A DNA stretch of 47,218 bases from Chloroflexota bacterium (GTDB lineage Bacteria > Chloroflexota > Dehalococcoidia > GIF9 > UBA5629), in assembly GCA_016865895.1 (NCBI GenBank), contig VGNY01000004.1:1-47218 (forward strand). The letters run 5' to 3'. Each line of letters opens with the position of its first letter. Positions within the stretch are counted from its first letter, which is position 1. This document shows positions 39,965-47,218 of this stretch, piece after piece. Under the pieces are notes generated by a model. It searched no databases. It worked only from the letters and a program-made list of their open reading frames with translations, and was not told where the DNA came from. A program made the position numbers and the translations under genes.

Positions 39965-41932
39965 ATGGCAAATGTCGAGACAATTACCTCAATGATGGGA
40001 GAGAAAAGGGTTTTTAATCCTCCCAAAGAATTCAGCGAAAGAGCATATATACGAAATCTGGTTGAGTACAAAGAAATTTATCAGTGGTCAATTGATGACC
40101 CGGAGGGATTCTGGGGTGAGATGGCGGAACAGCTCGATTGGTATAAGAAGTGGGATAAGGTGCTTGTTGAAGACTTTAAGGAAGGCAAGCATGAGTGGTT
40201 TGTGGGTGGTAAACTCAATGTCAGCCATAATTGTCTGGATAGACATGTTAGGACTTGGAGGAAAAATAAGGCAGCATTGATTTGGGAAGGTGACATCGGC
40301 GACAGTAAGATACTCACTTATCAACAGCTGTACCGAGAGGTGTGCAAATTTGCCAATGTACTGAAAAAGCATGGTGTTAAGAAGGGGGATAGGGTATCTA
40401 TTTACTTGCCCATGATTGTCGAGTTGCCGATTGCCATGCTGGCTTGTGCCAGAATTGGTGCTATCCACAGTGTTATTTTTGGCGGTTTCAGTGCTGATGC
40501 ATTGAGAGATAGAATGTTGGATTGTGGGTCCACTGTGCTAATTTGTGTTGATGGCTACTATCGCGGGGGTAAGATTATAAGGAGTAAGGATAATGCCGAT
40601 GAAGCTCTTGAGGCCTGTCCTCTGGTAAAGGATGTGATAGTGGTCAAACGAGCTAGCATAGAAGTAGCCATGAGGAAAGGACGTGATTATTGGTGGGATA
40701 ACGAAATGGCGGCTGCCGGAGTTAACGCATATTGTGAACCCGAGGTGATGGACGCTGAGGACCCTTTGTTTATCTTGTATACCAGTGGCAGTACTGGAAA
40801 ACCTAAGGGAGTCCTCCATACTCAGGCTGGTTATCTACTTTATTGTTACCAGACTTTCAAGTGGATATTTGATGTGAAGGAAGAGGACACTTTTTGGTGC
40901 ACTGCCGATATCGGGTGGGTCACAGGTCATAGTTATATCGTCTATGGTCCTTTAGCCTTTGGAGCGACAAGCCTCATGTTTGAGGGAGTCCCGACATATC
41001 CCCATCCTGATCGTTTTTGGGAAATCGTGGAAAAATATCAGGTAAATGTTTTTTATACGGCTCCTACTGCCCTTCGAGCATTAATGAAAGAAGGAGAACA
41101 GTGGCCTAACAAGCATGATTTAAGCTCTTTGCATCTGTTGGGTACGGTTGGCGAGCCCATAAATCCTGAAGCTTGGATGTGGTATTACAATATGATAGGC
41201 AAAGGAAAGTGCCCCATTGTAGATACCTGGTGGCAAACTGAGACCGGTGCTGCCCTGATTAGCCCACTACCTGGAGCCATTCCTATCAAGCCAGGTTCAG
41301 CAACACTGCCGTTTCCTGGAATTGAATTGGCGATACTGAGAGAGGATGGTTCTAACGTCGGTGTTAATGAAGGTGGTTATCTGGTGATTAAGAGACCATG
41401 GCCGGGTTTGATGCGGCGAGTCTATGGTGACCCAGAGAGATTTAAGAATACTTACTTCGTTCGGTTCCCTGGTGTCTATACCACAGGAGATGGAGCCAGG
41501 ATAGACGAAGATGGCTACTATTGGTTAATGGGTCGTATAGACGATGTTATTAATGTGTCAGGTCACCGCATAGGCACTGCCGAGGTTGAAAGTGCGTTGG
41601 TGTCTCATGAGAAGGTGGCAGAGGCTGCAGTTGTTGGCATGCCCCACGAAATAAAGGGTCAAGGTATATATGCCTTTGTTACCTTGAAGGCTGGTGTGGA
41701 TAAGTCTGAAGGATTGAAGAAGGAACTGGTAGCTCATGTGCGTAAGGAAATTGGTCCGATAGCCACACCGGATAAGATTCAATTTGCTGACGTCTTGCCT
41801 AAGACCAGGAGCGGCAAAATCATGAGGAGGATATTGACCAAGATTGCTGCCGGTGATATAGAGCAACTGGGAGATATTACCACGCTGGCTGACCCATCAG
41901 TGGTTGATATTTTGGTGAAGGAGAGAATGTAG
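39965..41932 (+). CDS. acs: Acetyl-CoA synthetase (AMP-forming)
   Basis: It activates acetate with ATP and CoA to acetyl-CoA plus AMP and PPi. The 655 residues match Acs (650-660). The phosphate-binding loop is '[15 protein letters not shown]' (~270-284). '[10 protein letters not shown]' (~415-424) and '[39 protein letters not shown]' (~500-538) are the core motifs. The catalytic lysine, often controlled by acetylation, lies in '[11 protein letters not shown]' (~617-627). It has a strong AAAGGAGGT ribosome site and follows the cNMP-domain gene, a possible regulator. Confidence 0.95.
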   Translation: MANVETITSMMGEKRVFNPPKEFSERAYIRNLVEYKEIYQWSIDDPEGFWGEMAEQLDWYKKWDKVLVEDFKEGKHEWFVGGKLNVSHNCLDRHVRTWRKNKAALIWEGDIGDSKILTYQQLYREVCKFANVLKKHGVKKGDRVSIYLPMIVELPIAMLACARIGAIHSVIFGGFSADALRDRMLDCGSTVLICVDGYYRGGKIIRSKDNADEALEACPLVKDVIVVKRASIEVAMRKGRDYWWDNEMAAAGVNAYCEPEVMDAEDPLFILYTSGSTGKPKGVLHTQAGYLLYCYQTFKWIFDVKEEDTFWCTADIGWVTGHSYIVYGPLAFGATSLMFEGVPTYPHPDRFWEIVEKYQVNVFYTAPTALRALMKEGEQWPNKHDLSSLHLLGTVGEPINPEAWMWYYNMIGKGKCPIVDTWWQTETGAALISPLPGAIPIKPGSATLPFPGIELAILREDGSNVGVNEGGYLVIKRPWPGLMRRVYGDPERFKNTYFVRFPGVYTTGDGARIDEDGYYWLMGRIDDVINVSGHRIGTAEVESALVSHEKVAEAAVVGMPHEIKGQGIYAFVTLKAGVDKSEGLKKELVAHVRKEIGPIATPDKIQFADVLPKTRSGKIMRRILTKIAAGDIEQLGDITTLADPSVVDILVKERM

Positions 41933-42231
41933 GCCGTTTTCTTCAGCAGTAAGACTCGGTTTTCGAAGTTACTTCTGTTCCGTGCCACCAACCCGATTTG
42001 CTGCTGATTGTGCTGCACTTTGGCCAAAAGGGCTACTACTGATGGCTTGAGCGAGTTTACTGTAAGCATTTCAGATGCAATTTTTCTTTATTCAGTGCTG
42101 TGTTATTAATCGGGCGATTAGTACCTTTGAGTTATGGCTAAAGTTATAGCCAAAATTAGAGCCAAAGACCGATGAGAGTTGTCTTGGCCACTGCTAAATT
42201 TGAAGTAAAGAGAAAAGAAGGAGGTGACAAA
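41933..42231. other. Intergenic region between acs and the focA group
   Basis: About 300 nt without a gene that I can support. It contains copy 2 of the 40-bp direct repeat. No strong intrinsic terminator is visible after acs. Confidence 0.5.
42136..42175 (+). promoter_or_regulatory. 40-bp direct repeat, copy 2 (upstream of focA group)
   Basis: 34 of 40 bases match copy 1 at 39018-39057, with the exact core AAATTAGAGCCAAAGACCGATGA. In this copy GGCTA-AAGTTA-TAGCC also forms a 5-bp hairpin that is absent from copy 1. It lies 56 nt before the ATG of the small helical protein. Confidence 0.6.
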
Positions 42232-42558
42232 ATGACTAAGGAAATGCGTCCGAAGACCGAGGAAACCGCCGAAGCGCTGGAGAAGCTTGCCAGCGCACCC
42301 ACAGTTGTCCCGAAGGAAGGTCTGGCTGGAAGATGGGCAGTGCTATCCGTGTTGGCCAGAGCGGCTGACGAGCCTGAGTTCATGGCTCGTTTGGCAGAGA
42401 ACTCTCACGAAGCTCTCAAGGAATATTATACCTTAACTCAGGAGGAGAAAGCGGCCCTAGCTAGCGGTGACATCCAGAAGATAGAGAGTTGGGTAGGTAA
42501 ACTGGACAAGCGTCTATCAACCTGGCTCTGGTACCGACTATCTCAGGAGAAGTGGTAA
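42232..42558 (+). CDS. Small helical protein homologous to the C-terminus of the FocA-like transporter
   Basis: ATG 42232 is chosen because GAAGGAGGTGACAAA precedes it, giving 108 residues; the ORF track starts 20 codons earlier with no ribosome site. Residues ~40-108 form an all-helical domain: 'VLSVLARAADEPEFMARLAENSHEALKEYYTLTQEEKAALASGD...ESWVGKLDKRLSTWLWYRLSQEKW'-type pattern (short parts only quoted). About half of its positions are identical to the C-terminal 75 residues of the next gene. The 'ALxxYxLTxEExxALxSGD' pattern recalls LigA-type helical domains, but no function can be given. Its stop lies 16 nt before the transporter gene, so the two are co-transcribed and may interact. Confidence 0.75.
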   Translation: MTKEMRPKTEETAEALEKLASAPTVVPKEGLAGRWAVLSVLARAADEPEFMARLAENSHEALKEYYTLTQEEKAALASGDIQKIESWVGKLDKRLSTWLWYRLSQEKW

Positions 42559-42574
42559 AGGGAGGAGCGGAGTC

Positions 42575-43825
42575 ATGGCAAACTTAAAGTCATCGGGCAA
42601 GGAAATACAGAGGCTGGAGAGTCAGAGGCTTCCGGCAGTTGAAGTGTCACGTCTCCAGACAGCATTGGAAGAGCTGAAAAACTGTGCTGCTACTGATTGT
42701 AGGCCGCCAGCAGAGATGGCAGTAAAAATGGAAGCTGTGGGTGTGGCCAAGGCGAATGGGAATATCTGGACTATCTCGCTTCTGGGCATACTAGCGGGTT
42801 TTTTCATTGGTTTGGGAGCCATGTTTTGTACTTTGGTTACCACTGACATCCAGGTTGGTTTCGGCCTGACCAAGCTGCTGGGTGGAGTCGTGTTCTGTCT
42901 AGGGCTTATTCTCGTGGTGCTAGCTGGAGCCGAGCTATTTACTGGCAATGCTCTCATGGTGGCCAGCCGAGCCAGCGGCAAGATAAAACTTTCTCAGCTG
43001 TTTCAAAACTGGGGCATAGTTTACTTCACCAATCTTGTCGGGTCATTGCTTCTAGTGGCAGTGGTCTTTTACAGTCAGTTCTGGGCACTAGATGGTTATA
43101 AGGTAGGTGTGAATGCCTTATCAATTGCCAATGCCAAGGTAAACCTGGCTTTTTGGCCGGCCTTCGCCCGTGGTATTCTGTGCAATACACTGGTCTGTTT
43201 AGCTGTCTGGCTCTGTTTTGGTGCTCGTTCCACCATTGATAAAGTATTTGCCATACTTTTCCCCATAACAGCGTTCGTGGCTTGTGGTTTTGAACACAGC
43301 ATAGCTAATATGTACTTTATTCCAATGGGTATAGTTATGGCAGGACAGGCCAAAGTCCTTGAAGTAGCTGGTGTAACTGCAAGCCAGGTAGCTAATCTCA
43401 ATGTAGCTGGCTTTATCGGCAATCTAGTCCCAGTTACTCTGGGCAATATTGTTGGTGGCACGTTTGTAGGCAGCATTTATTGGCTGGCATATCTTCGGAA
43501 GGAGCGTGCTGCTGAAGCAGCGACCGCCAGGCCGTGGCTTACGGGCATGTTCTCTAGGCCGGGCTTGCAACCTCAACAAGTGAACTATTTGGATGCTGAG
43601 ACCAAGGCTCTGATATCGGTGTTGGCTAAGGCCAGGGATGACAGTGCTTTCTTAGCCAAACTGGCTGATAATCCTGATAAGGCTCTTAAAGCTTATAAGT
43701 TAACTCCCGAGGCGAAGGCGGCTCTTGAGAGTGGAGATGTCCGCTGGCTGGAATCCAGGGTCGGTGTGTTAGATGAACCATTGCGTACTTGGCTTACCTC
43801 CCGGCTAGCCCAAGAAAAATGGTAA
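42575..43825 (+). CDS. FocA/NirC-family formate-nitrite transporter with a C-terminal helical domain
   Basis: It probably moves formate (or nitrite) across the membrane as a pentamer. The FNT core spans ~60-308 with six helices: 'LAGFFIGLGAMF', 'AGAELFTGNALM' (FNT signature 1, ~117-128), 'GILCNTLVCLAVWLCF' (~200-215), and 'CGFEHSIANMYFIP' (~237-250), which contains His241, equivalent to the gating His of E. coli FocA. A ~45-residue predicted helical N-terminus precedes it, and residues ~340-416 form a soluble domain that duplicates the upstream small protein. Standard FocA is ~285 residues, so this is a clear fusion. It ends at a bidirectional terminator. Neighbouring hydrogenase genes favour formate. 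Confidence 0.88.
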   Translation: MANLKSSGKEIQRLESQRLPAVEVSRLQTALEELKNCAATDCRPPAEMAVKMEAVGVAKANGNIWTISLLGILAGFFIGLGAMFCTLVTTDIQVGFGLTKLLGGVVFCLGLILVVLAGAELFTGNALMVASRASGKIKLSQLFQNWGIVYFTNLVGSLLLVAVVFYSQFWALDGYKVGVNALSIANAKVNLAFWPAFARGILCNTLVCLAVWLCFGARSTIDKVFAILFPITAFVACGFEHSIANMYFIPMGIVMAGQAKVLEVAGVTASQVANLNVAGFIGNLVPVTLGNIVGGTFVGSIYWLAYLRKERAAEAATARPWLTGMFSRPGLQPQQVNYLDAETKALISVLAKARDDSAFLAKLADNPDKALKAYKLTPEAKAALESGDVRWLESRVGVLDEPLRTWLTSRLAQEKW

Positions 43826-43840
43826 CTACCCTCCCATTGG

Positions 43841-43876
43841 AAAGGTGGTGATGGCTGAGAAGCTCACCACCTTTTT
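43841..43876. terminator. Intrinsic terminator between the transporter and hydrogenase protease genes
   Basis: A perfect 11-bp stem AAAGGTGGTGA (43841-43851) / TCACCACCTTT (43864-43874) with a 12-nt loop and a T-rich end on the plus strand. On the minus strand the A-rich start of the stem gives a shorter U-run, so it probably serves both converging transcripts. Confidence 0.85.
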
Positions 43877-43893
43877 CTACAGAGACCAGCAAG

Positions 43894-44376
43894 CTATTTA
43901 TTGGGGTCTTTCTTGGTTATCTCCTGGATAATCATTTCAACGCAAGTGGGGATTGCCTGCTTAACATTAGGTGTACATTCTTCGCTGAAGGTGCTTATAT
44001 CTGATGCCTCGATGGCAAAAATGGTGATTTGCGGTGGTAGGGCAAGACCTAGCCTTTTGCCAAGCTCGATGGTGGTAGTAAAGCTAACATTGTGAGGTGC
44101 GGCTGTACGGTGGGTAGAATCAAACGCTTCAGGGTCAAGGCGGTAGATTTGTCCTGCCTTGCCATCTGCTGTCTGAATGGCGTCAATGATGACTGCTCTG
44201 TCATAGCCAACCAGCAGGTCTAAAAGGCTGAGACCGGCTACGCCGGTCTCCATAACGGTTATCTCTGGTTGGTCAAGCCTCTTTTTGAGTTCAGCAGCAA
44301 CATAAAGCCCCACCCCATCATCGCTGAGAAGCGAATTACCCATTCCCAGAATCAGTGTCTTCGTATTTCCATCCAC
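43894..44376 (-). CDS. [NiFe]-hydrogenase maturation protease (M52)
   Basis: It cleaves the C-terminal peptide of the large subunit after nickel has been inserted. The 160 residues match the HyaD/HycI/FrcD family. The nickel-binding acids sit in 'GMGNSLLSDDGVGLY' (residues 11-25), at Asp65 (AVIIDAIQ) and with His95 (APHNVSF). Its substrate is presumably the large subunit encoded 38 nt upstream on the same strand. No other hyp genes are visible. It is convergent with the FocA-like gene. Confidence 0.93.
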   Translation of the reverse strand: MDGNTKTLILGMGNSLLSDDGVGLYVAAELKKRLDQPEITVMETGVAGLSLLDLLVGYDRAVIIDAIQTADGKAGQIYRLDPEAFDSTHRTAAPHNVSFTTTIELGKRLGLALPPQITIFAIEASDISTFSEECTPNVKQAIPTCVEMIIQEITKKDPNK

Positions 44377-44414
44377 TTATGATATTGCAACTATTACTGA
44401 CTGAGAAGCGCCGT

Positions 44415-45875
44415 TTAGCGGCTTAGCCTTTCTATCACTTCCCCCTTGCTATTGTAGATGATTACCTCCATTGGTGCCTGTCCTGGTAGGGTGTGGGTAG
44501 CGCAGGCAAGACAAAGGTCATAGGGACGCCAGGCCATTTCGATGCGGTTAAGCAGCCCTTCGGTTATCTCCTTGCCCGGTTTGATGAGTGCCATAGCCGC
44601 TTTCTTAACGGACATATTGACGGCGGCTGCATTATTGACGGTAGCCACAATCAGGTTGGCTTTCTTGATGACTCCTTTTTCGTCGGTAATGTAGTGATGG
44701 GTTAGCGTACCTCGAGGAGCCTCCACAATGCCGACACCTTCGTCAGGAGTAGCTGTGGGAATAGTACGTATATTGGGGCTGGTAATCTCGGGGTCTTTGC
44801 TGAGTTCCAGTAATCTTTCGGCAGCGTAGAGAAGCTCAACTAGGCGTGCCCAGTGAGTGGCTAATGTCTGATGCACGGGTTTGCCGCCCAGTGTGGAATA
44901 AAATCTCTCGTATTCTGTCTGGGCCAGCGGTGTTGCCATGCCATCGGCAGCATTGAGTCGGGAAAGAGGAGTTGCTCGGAAAACACCGCTATCCTTGCCA
45001 TCAACAAATCCCTTCCAGCCGATTTTCTTCAGGAAGGGGAATTTCATGTAACTCCAGGGCTCCACATGTTCAGCGACATGGTCGAGGTATTCCCGAGGGG
45101 CGTATTTGGCAAATTCCTTGCCATCGGGGTTAACCACTCTAACTTTGCCATCGTAGAAGTTGACCTTGTTCTTTTCGTCAACCAGTCCCATGTAGTAGGT
45201 GCGGTGAGTATAAGCATCGCTGAGAACCATATCCAGGTACTCTTTGTTCTTGAGGACGATATCATCAAAGACTTTCAGAGAAAGTTTGGCAAATTCCACA
45301 GAGTCCTTGGCTATCTGTTCAACTTCTTTCCTTTCGTCTTCGTTAAGGCCTTTGCTGATGCCGCCGGGAAGCCCAAATACTGGATGCACAGCCCTGCCGC
45401 CGAGCATGTGGATAATGCGGTGATTTTTCATCCGGGTGTTAATCACGGCTCCGCCTAGTTCCAAGCCGACCTTGGCGATGACACCCAGGATGTTGCGTTC
45501 GGCTACAGGAGCTTCAGGGCCCATGACGAAGTCAGGGCCAGCGAGGATATAGAAATGGGTGGTGTGGTCGGTGACGTAGAAGGCGCTGTAGAAAAGTTCG
45601 CGCAGCTTTTTGGCTGGGCTTGGCGGGTTAACATGGAACAGGTCGTCCAAGGCCTTGGTTGATGCCATATGGTGAGCTTCGGGGCAGACACCACAGATGC
45701 GCTGAGTGATTTGGGGCATGTCCTCGGCCAGTCGTCCTTCAGAGAATTTCTCAAAGCCCCTTAGCTCTGGGACTTGAAAGTAAGTATTTTCTACTTCACC
45801 AGCATCGTTGAGGAAAATTTCAATTTTGCCGTGACCTTCAAGTCTGGTGATAGGGTCTATGGTGATTTTTTTCAT
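44415..45875 (-). CDS. mvhA: [NiFe]-hydrogenase large subunit (MvhA-type, group 3)
   Basis: It carries the NiFe active site and oxidises H2, feeding electrons to MvhG/MvhD and probably to a heterodisulfide-reductase-type partner. The 486 residues match. The L1 motif is 'RICGVCPEAHH' (Cys61 and Cys64) and the L2 motif is 'DLCLACATH' (Cys455, Cys458, His461). The L2 motif lies 25 residues from the end; that tail is the peptide removed by the protease, and it starts 'TLPGQAP'. It overlaps mvhG by 4 nt (ATGA). The sequence fits group 3c (methyl-viologen-reducing) better than group 1, because there is no Tat-linked partner. Confidence 0.93.
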   Translation of the reverse strand: MKKITIDPITRLEGHGKIEIFLNDAGEVENTYFQVPELRGFEKFSEGRLAEDMPQITQRICGVCPEAHHMASTKALDDLFHVNPPSPAKKLRELFYSAFYVTDHTTHFYILAGPDFVMGPEAPVAERNILGVIAKVGLELGGAVINTRMKNHRIIHMLGGRAVHPVFGLPGGISKGLNEDERKEVEQIAKDSVEFAKLSLKVFDDIVLKNKEYLDMVLSDAYTHRTYYMGLVDEKNKVNFYDGKVRVVNPDGKEFAKYAPREYLDHVAEHVEPWSYMKFPFLKKIGWKGFVDGKDSGVFRATPLSRLNAADGMATPLAQTEYERFYSTLGGKPVHQTLATHWARLVELLYAAERLLELSKDPEITSPNIRTIPTATPDEGVGIVEAPRGTLTHHYITDEKGVIKKANLIVATVNNAAAVNMSVKKAAMALIKPGKEITEGLLNRIEMAWRPYDLCLACATHTLPGQAPMEVIIYNSKGEVIERLSR

Positions 45876-46831
45876 TTTATTCTTGCCCTCCTTAGTAGCG
45901 AATCAGGTAAGCTGTAGCGGTAGAAGGTGCCTACAGGGTCGTGGATGCTGGCGATGATTTTATCTATTTCGGCTGGGTCATTGGAGTCAATCACTGAGGA
46001 TATGGCGCTTAAGAAATGAGCTCCTTGGTCGATTACTCCGTCCACCGGTCCGTAGCAGCCAGTGCAAGGCATGTTAGCCTGTGGGCAGGGGGCCTCACAG
46101 CCACCACGGGTGGCGATGCCGGCGCATAGTAAGCCTTGCTCCAGCAGACATATTTCTGGTTCAGGTATGATTTCAAAGGTTCGGTAGAATTTCTTAACCT
46201 TTTTCACATCTCTTTTCCGAGGGCAATCATCGCATACCGCTTTGGCATTATGTGTAATCACTGTCCCTTTTGGCGGCAGTTTACCCTCAATTAAGGCTTC
46301 CAAAGCCAGCCATGTCGTTCTGGCTTCTGGGGGACAACCGGGGATGGTATAGTCCACATCCACTGTCTGGCCGAGTGTCTTGACCGTATCATAGAACTCA
46401 GGGATGTTAAGTTCACCTTCAGGCACCTTGTATTTTGTCTGTGGTAAGACCTTTTCTTTGTTATCGGTTGATGGTGTTTCCAGGTAGGCTCGTTCAAAAA
46501 TGAGTTCCCGGTTGAACATATTGCCCAGGCCAGGGATGCCACCTCCATAGGCACAGGCGCCGTAGGCAATCATCACCTTTGACTTTTCGCGGAGCATTTT
46601 AGCTAGGTGTTCCTGTTCTGAAGTTCGAACGGCTCCATTAAACAGACAGACATCTATGCTTTTCTGGGGCATAGCTTCGACGTCTTTGTACTTGGCGTCA
46701 ATGGCTACCGGCCAGAACACGATGTCAGCGACCTCAGCTAGTTTCAGGATTTTGTCGCCAATCTGGAGCTGAGCAATTTCACATCCGCCGCAACTAGAAG
46801 CCCAGTAGAGAGCTATTTTAAGCTTTGCCAT
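45872..46831 (-). CDS. mvhG: [NiFe]-hydrogenase small subunit (MvhG-type)
   Basis: It relays electrons through iron-sulfur clusters from the NiFe site. The 319 residues lack a Tat signal, so the enzyme is cytoplasmic. Proximal-cluster cysteines are Cys14 and Cys17 (SSCGGCE), the one in '[10 protein letters not shown]' (~90-99) and the one in 'IPGCPPEA' (~163-170). Further Cys motifs are '[10 protein letters not shown]', '[29 protein letters not shown]' for the medial and distal clusters. It overlaps mvhA by 4 nt and the end of mvhD by 14 nt. Confidence 0.93.
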   Translation of the reverse strand: MAKLKIALYWASSCGGCEIAQLQIGDKILKLAEVADIVFWPVAIDAKYKDVEAMPQKSIDVCLFNGAVRTSEQEHLAKMLREKSKVMIAYGACAYGGGIPGLGNMFNRELIFERAYLETPSTDNKEKVLPQTKYKVPEGELNIPEFYDTVKTLGQTVDVDYTIPGCPPEARTTWLALEALIEGKLPPKGTVITHNAKAVCDDCPRKRDVKKVKKFYRTFEIIPEPEICLLEQGLLCAGIATRGGCEAPCPQANMPCTGCYGPVDGVIDQGAHFLSAISSVIDSNDPAEIDKIIASIHDPVGTFYRYSLPDSLLRRARIK

Positions 46832-47218
46832 GTTTTGCCTCCTTGGAGTTGTTCTTAAAGGGTCCTAGTGCCCTAACTTTGGCGGTCATATCGTCAACTA
46901 TTGAGACGAAGCGGTCACCTTCGGATGCTGATACCCAATCAAGTCGTACTCGCTCATTATCAATTCCGAGCTGGCTCAATGTTTTCTTGAGCAATGGCAT
47001 GCGCCGCATTGTCTTATAGTTTCCTTCGGAGTAGTGGCAATCGCCAGGATGACAACCTAAGACCAAAACGCCATCAGCTCCTAGTTGAAAAGCTTTGACG
47101 ATGAAGGTTGGTTCTACCCGGCCACTGCACATCACTCTGATGATACGGACGTTAGGTGAGCATTTCATTCTGGCAGTGCCAGCCAAATCGGCGCCCCGAT
47201 AAGAGCACCAGTTACAAC
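46818..47218 (-). CDS. mvhD: MvhD-type hydrogenase iron-sulfur subunit (partial at window end)
   Basis: MvhD passes electrons from MvhAG to HdrA in the heterodisulfide-reductase system, a flavin-based electron-bifurcating complex in methanogens and many anaerobes. The visible reading frame runs to the window edge; its first codons read '[19 protein letters not shown]', the classical MvhD opening, so the ORF track start at a TTG (47186) is internal. '[44 protein letters not shown]' follows, with conserved Cys/His residues for a [2Fe-2S] cluster. The C-terminus is complete and overlaps mvhG by 14 nt. The true N-terminus lies outside the window. Confidence 0.9.
   Translation of the reverse strand, partial: CNWCSYRGADLAGTARMKCSPNVRIIRVMCSGRVEPTFIVKAFQLGADGVLVLGCHPGDCHYSEGNYKTMRRMPLLKKTLSQLGIDNERVRLDWVSASEGDRFVSIVDDMTAKVRALGPFKNNSKEAKHGKA

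Noticed and set aside
42172-42231. Upstream ATG at 42172 for the small helical protein
   Set aside because: It overlaps the 40-bp direct repeat and lacks a ribosome site, whereas ATG 42232 has GGAGGTGA at good spacing.
44871-45458. 195-codon plus-strand ORF opposite the hydrogenase large subunit
   Set aside because: It lies antisense to a conserved NiFe large subunit with all catalytic motifs. The ORF looks like codon-bias shadow and has no recognisable domain.
1-47218. Prophage, integrase, transposase, tRNA or rRNA genes
   Set aside because: None can be seen in the ORF track or by eye in the gaps; the region looks like stable chromosome apart from small repeats.

Overview
This window looks like a chromosomal segment of an anaerobic bacterium, most likely a Dehalococcoidia-type Chloroflexota. 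That is an inference from gene content: an Mvh-type [NiFe] hydrogenase, heme made from siroheme through the Ahb enzymes, a GH57-rich glycogen cluster, and 'GTCATTCTGAGCG...' palindromic repeats between genes. There is no rRNA, tRNA, CRISPR array, prophage or transposase. Coding density is high, genes often overlap by 1-14 nt, and TTG/GTG starts are common.

Layout. (1) 1-2060: a promoter and a secreted Ig-repeat lipoprotein. (2) 2202-7063, minus strand: a purine operon led by an EncFtn-like ferritin domain protein (ferritin-like, purD, purE, purB, purC, purS). (3) 7226-9203: holA and a small MscS channel on opposite strands. (4) 9330-27036, plus strand: a large carbohydrate block. It holds a GH38 alpha-mannosidase, glgC, a GH57 branching enzyme, glgA, a ROK glucokinase, a GH57 enzyme, an MscS channel fused to two DUF5752-like domains, a TreT-like trehalose synthase, a second paralogous GH57, a divergent GH57-like protein, a PRC-barrel protein and a GH57 4-alpha-glucanotransferase/amylase. 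(5) 27386-33872, minus strand: alternative heme synthesis (ahbC, ahbD, fused ahbAB, precorrin-2 dehydrogenase, hemA, hemC). (6) 34259-35630: a decayed PAS-GAF-HD-GYP sensor pseudogene. (7) 35743-38784, minus strand: NarL-type response regulator, histidine kinase, nadC. (8) 39203-43825, plus strand: small membrane protein, cNMP-binding-domain protein, acetyl-CoA synthetase, a small helical protein, and a FocA-type transporter that carries the same helical domain at its C-terminus. (9) 43894-47218, minus strand: hydrogenase maturation protease, MvhA, MvhG and MvhD (cut by the window edge).

How the parts work together. Block 4 forms a closed glucan loop. Glucokinase feeds hexose phosphate; GlgC makes ADP-glucose; GlgA and the GH57 branching enzyme build glycogen; other GH57 enzymes may remodel or degrade it; TreT can join a sugar nucleotide to glucose to make trehalose. 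The MscS-DUF5752 channel ends directly at the treT start codon, which suggests a link between osmotic sensing and trehalose or glycogen metabolism. Blocks 8 and 9 suggest H2, formate and acetate metabolism. A 40-bp direct repeat (34/40 identical) lies upstream of both the acs group and the focA group and may be a shared regulatory element.

The least conventional items are the MscS-DUF5752x2 fusion between two GH57 paralogs, the FocA fusion with its stand-alone domain partner, the shared 40-bp upstream element, and the palindromic repeat inserted in frame into the linker of the fused ahbAB gene.
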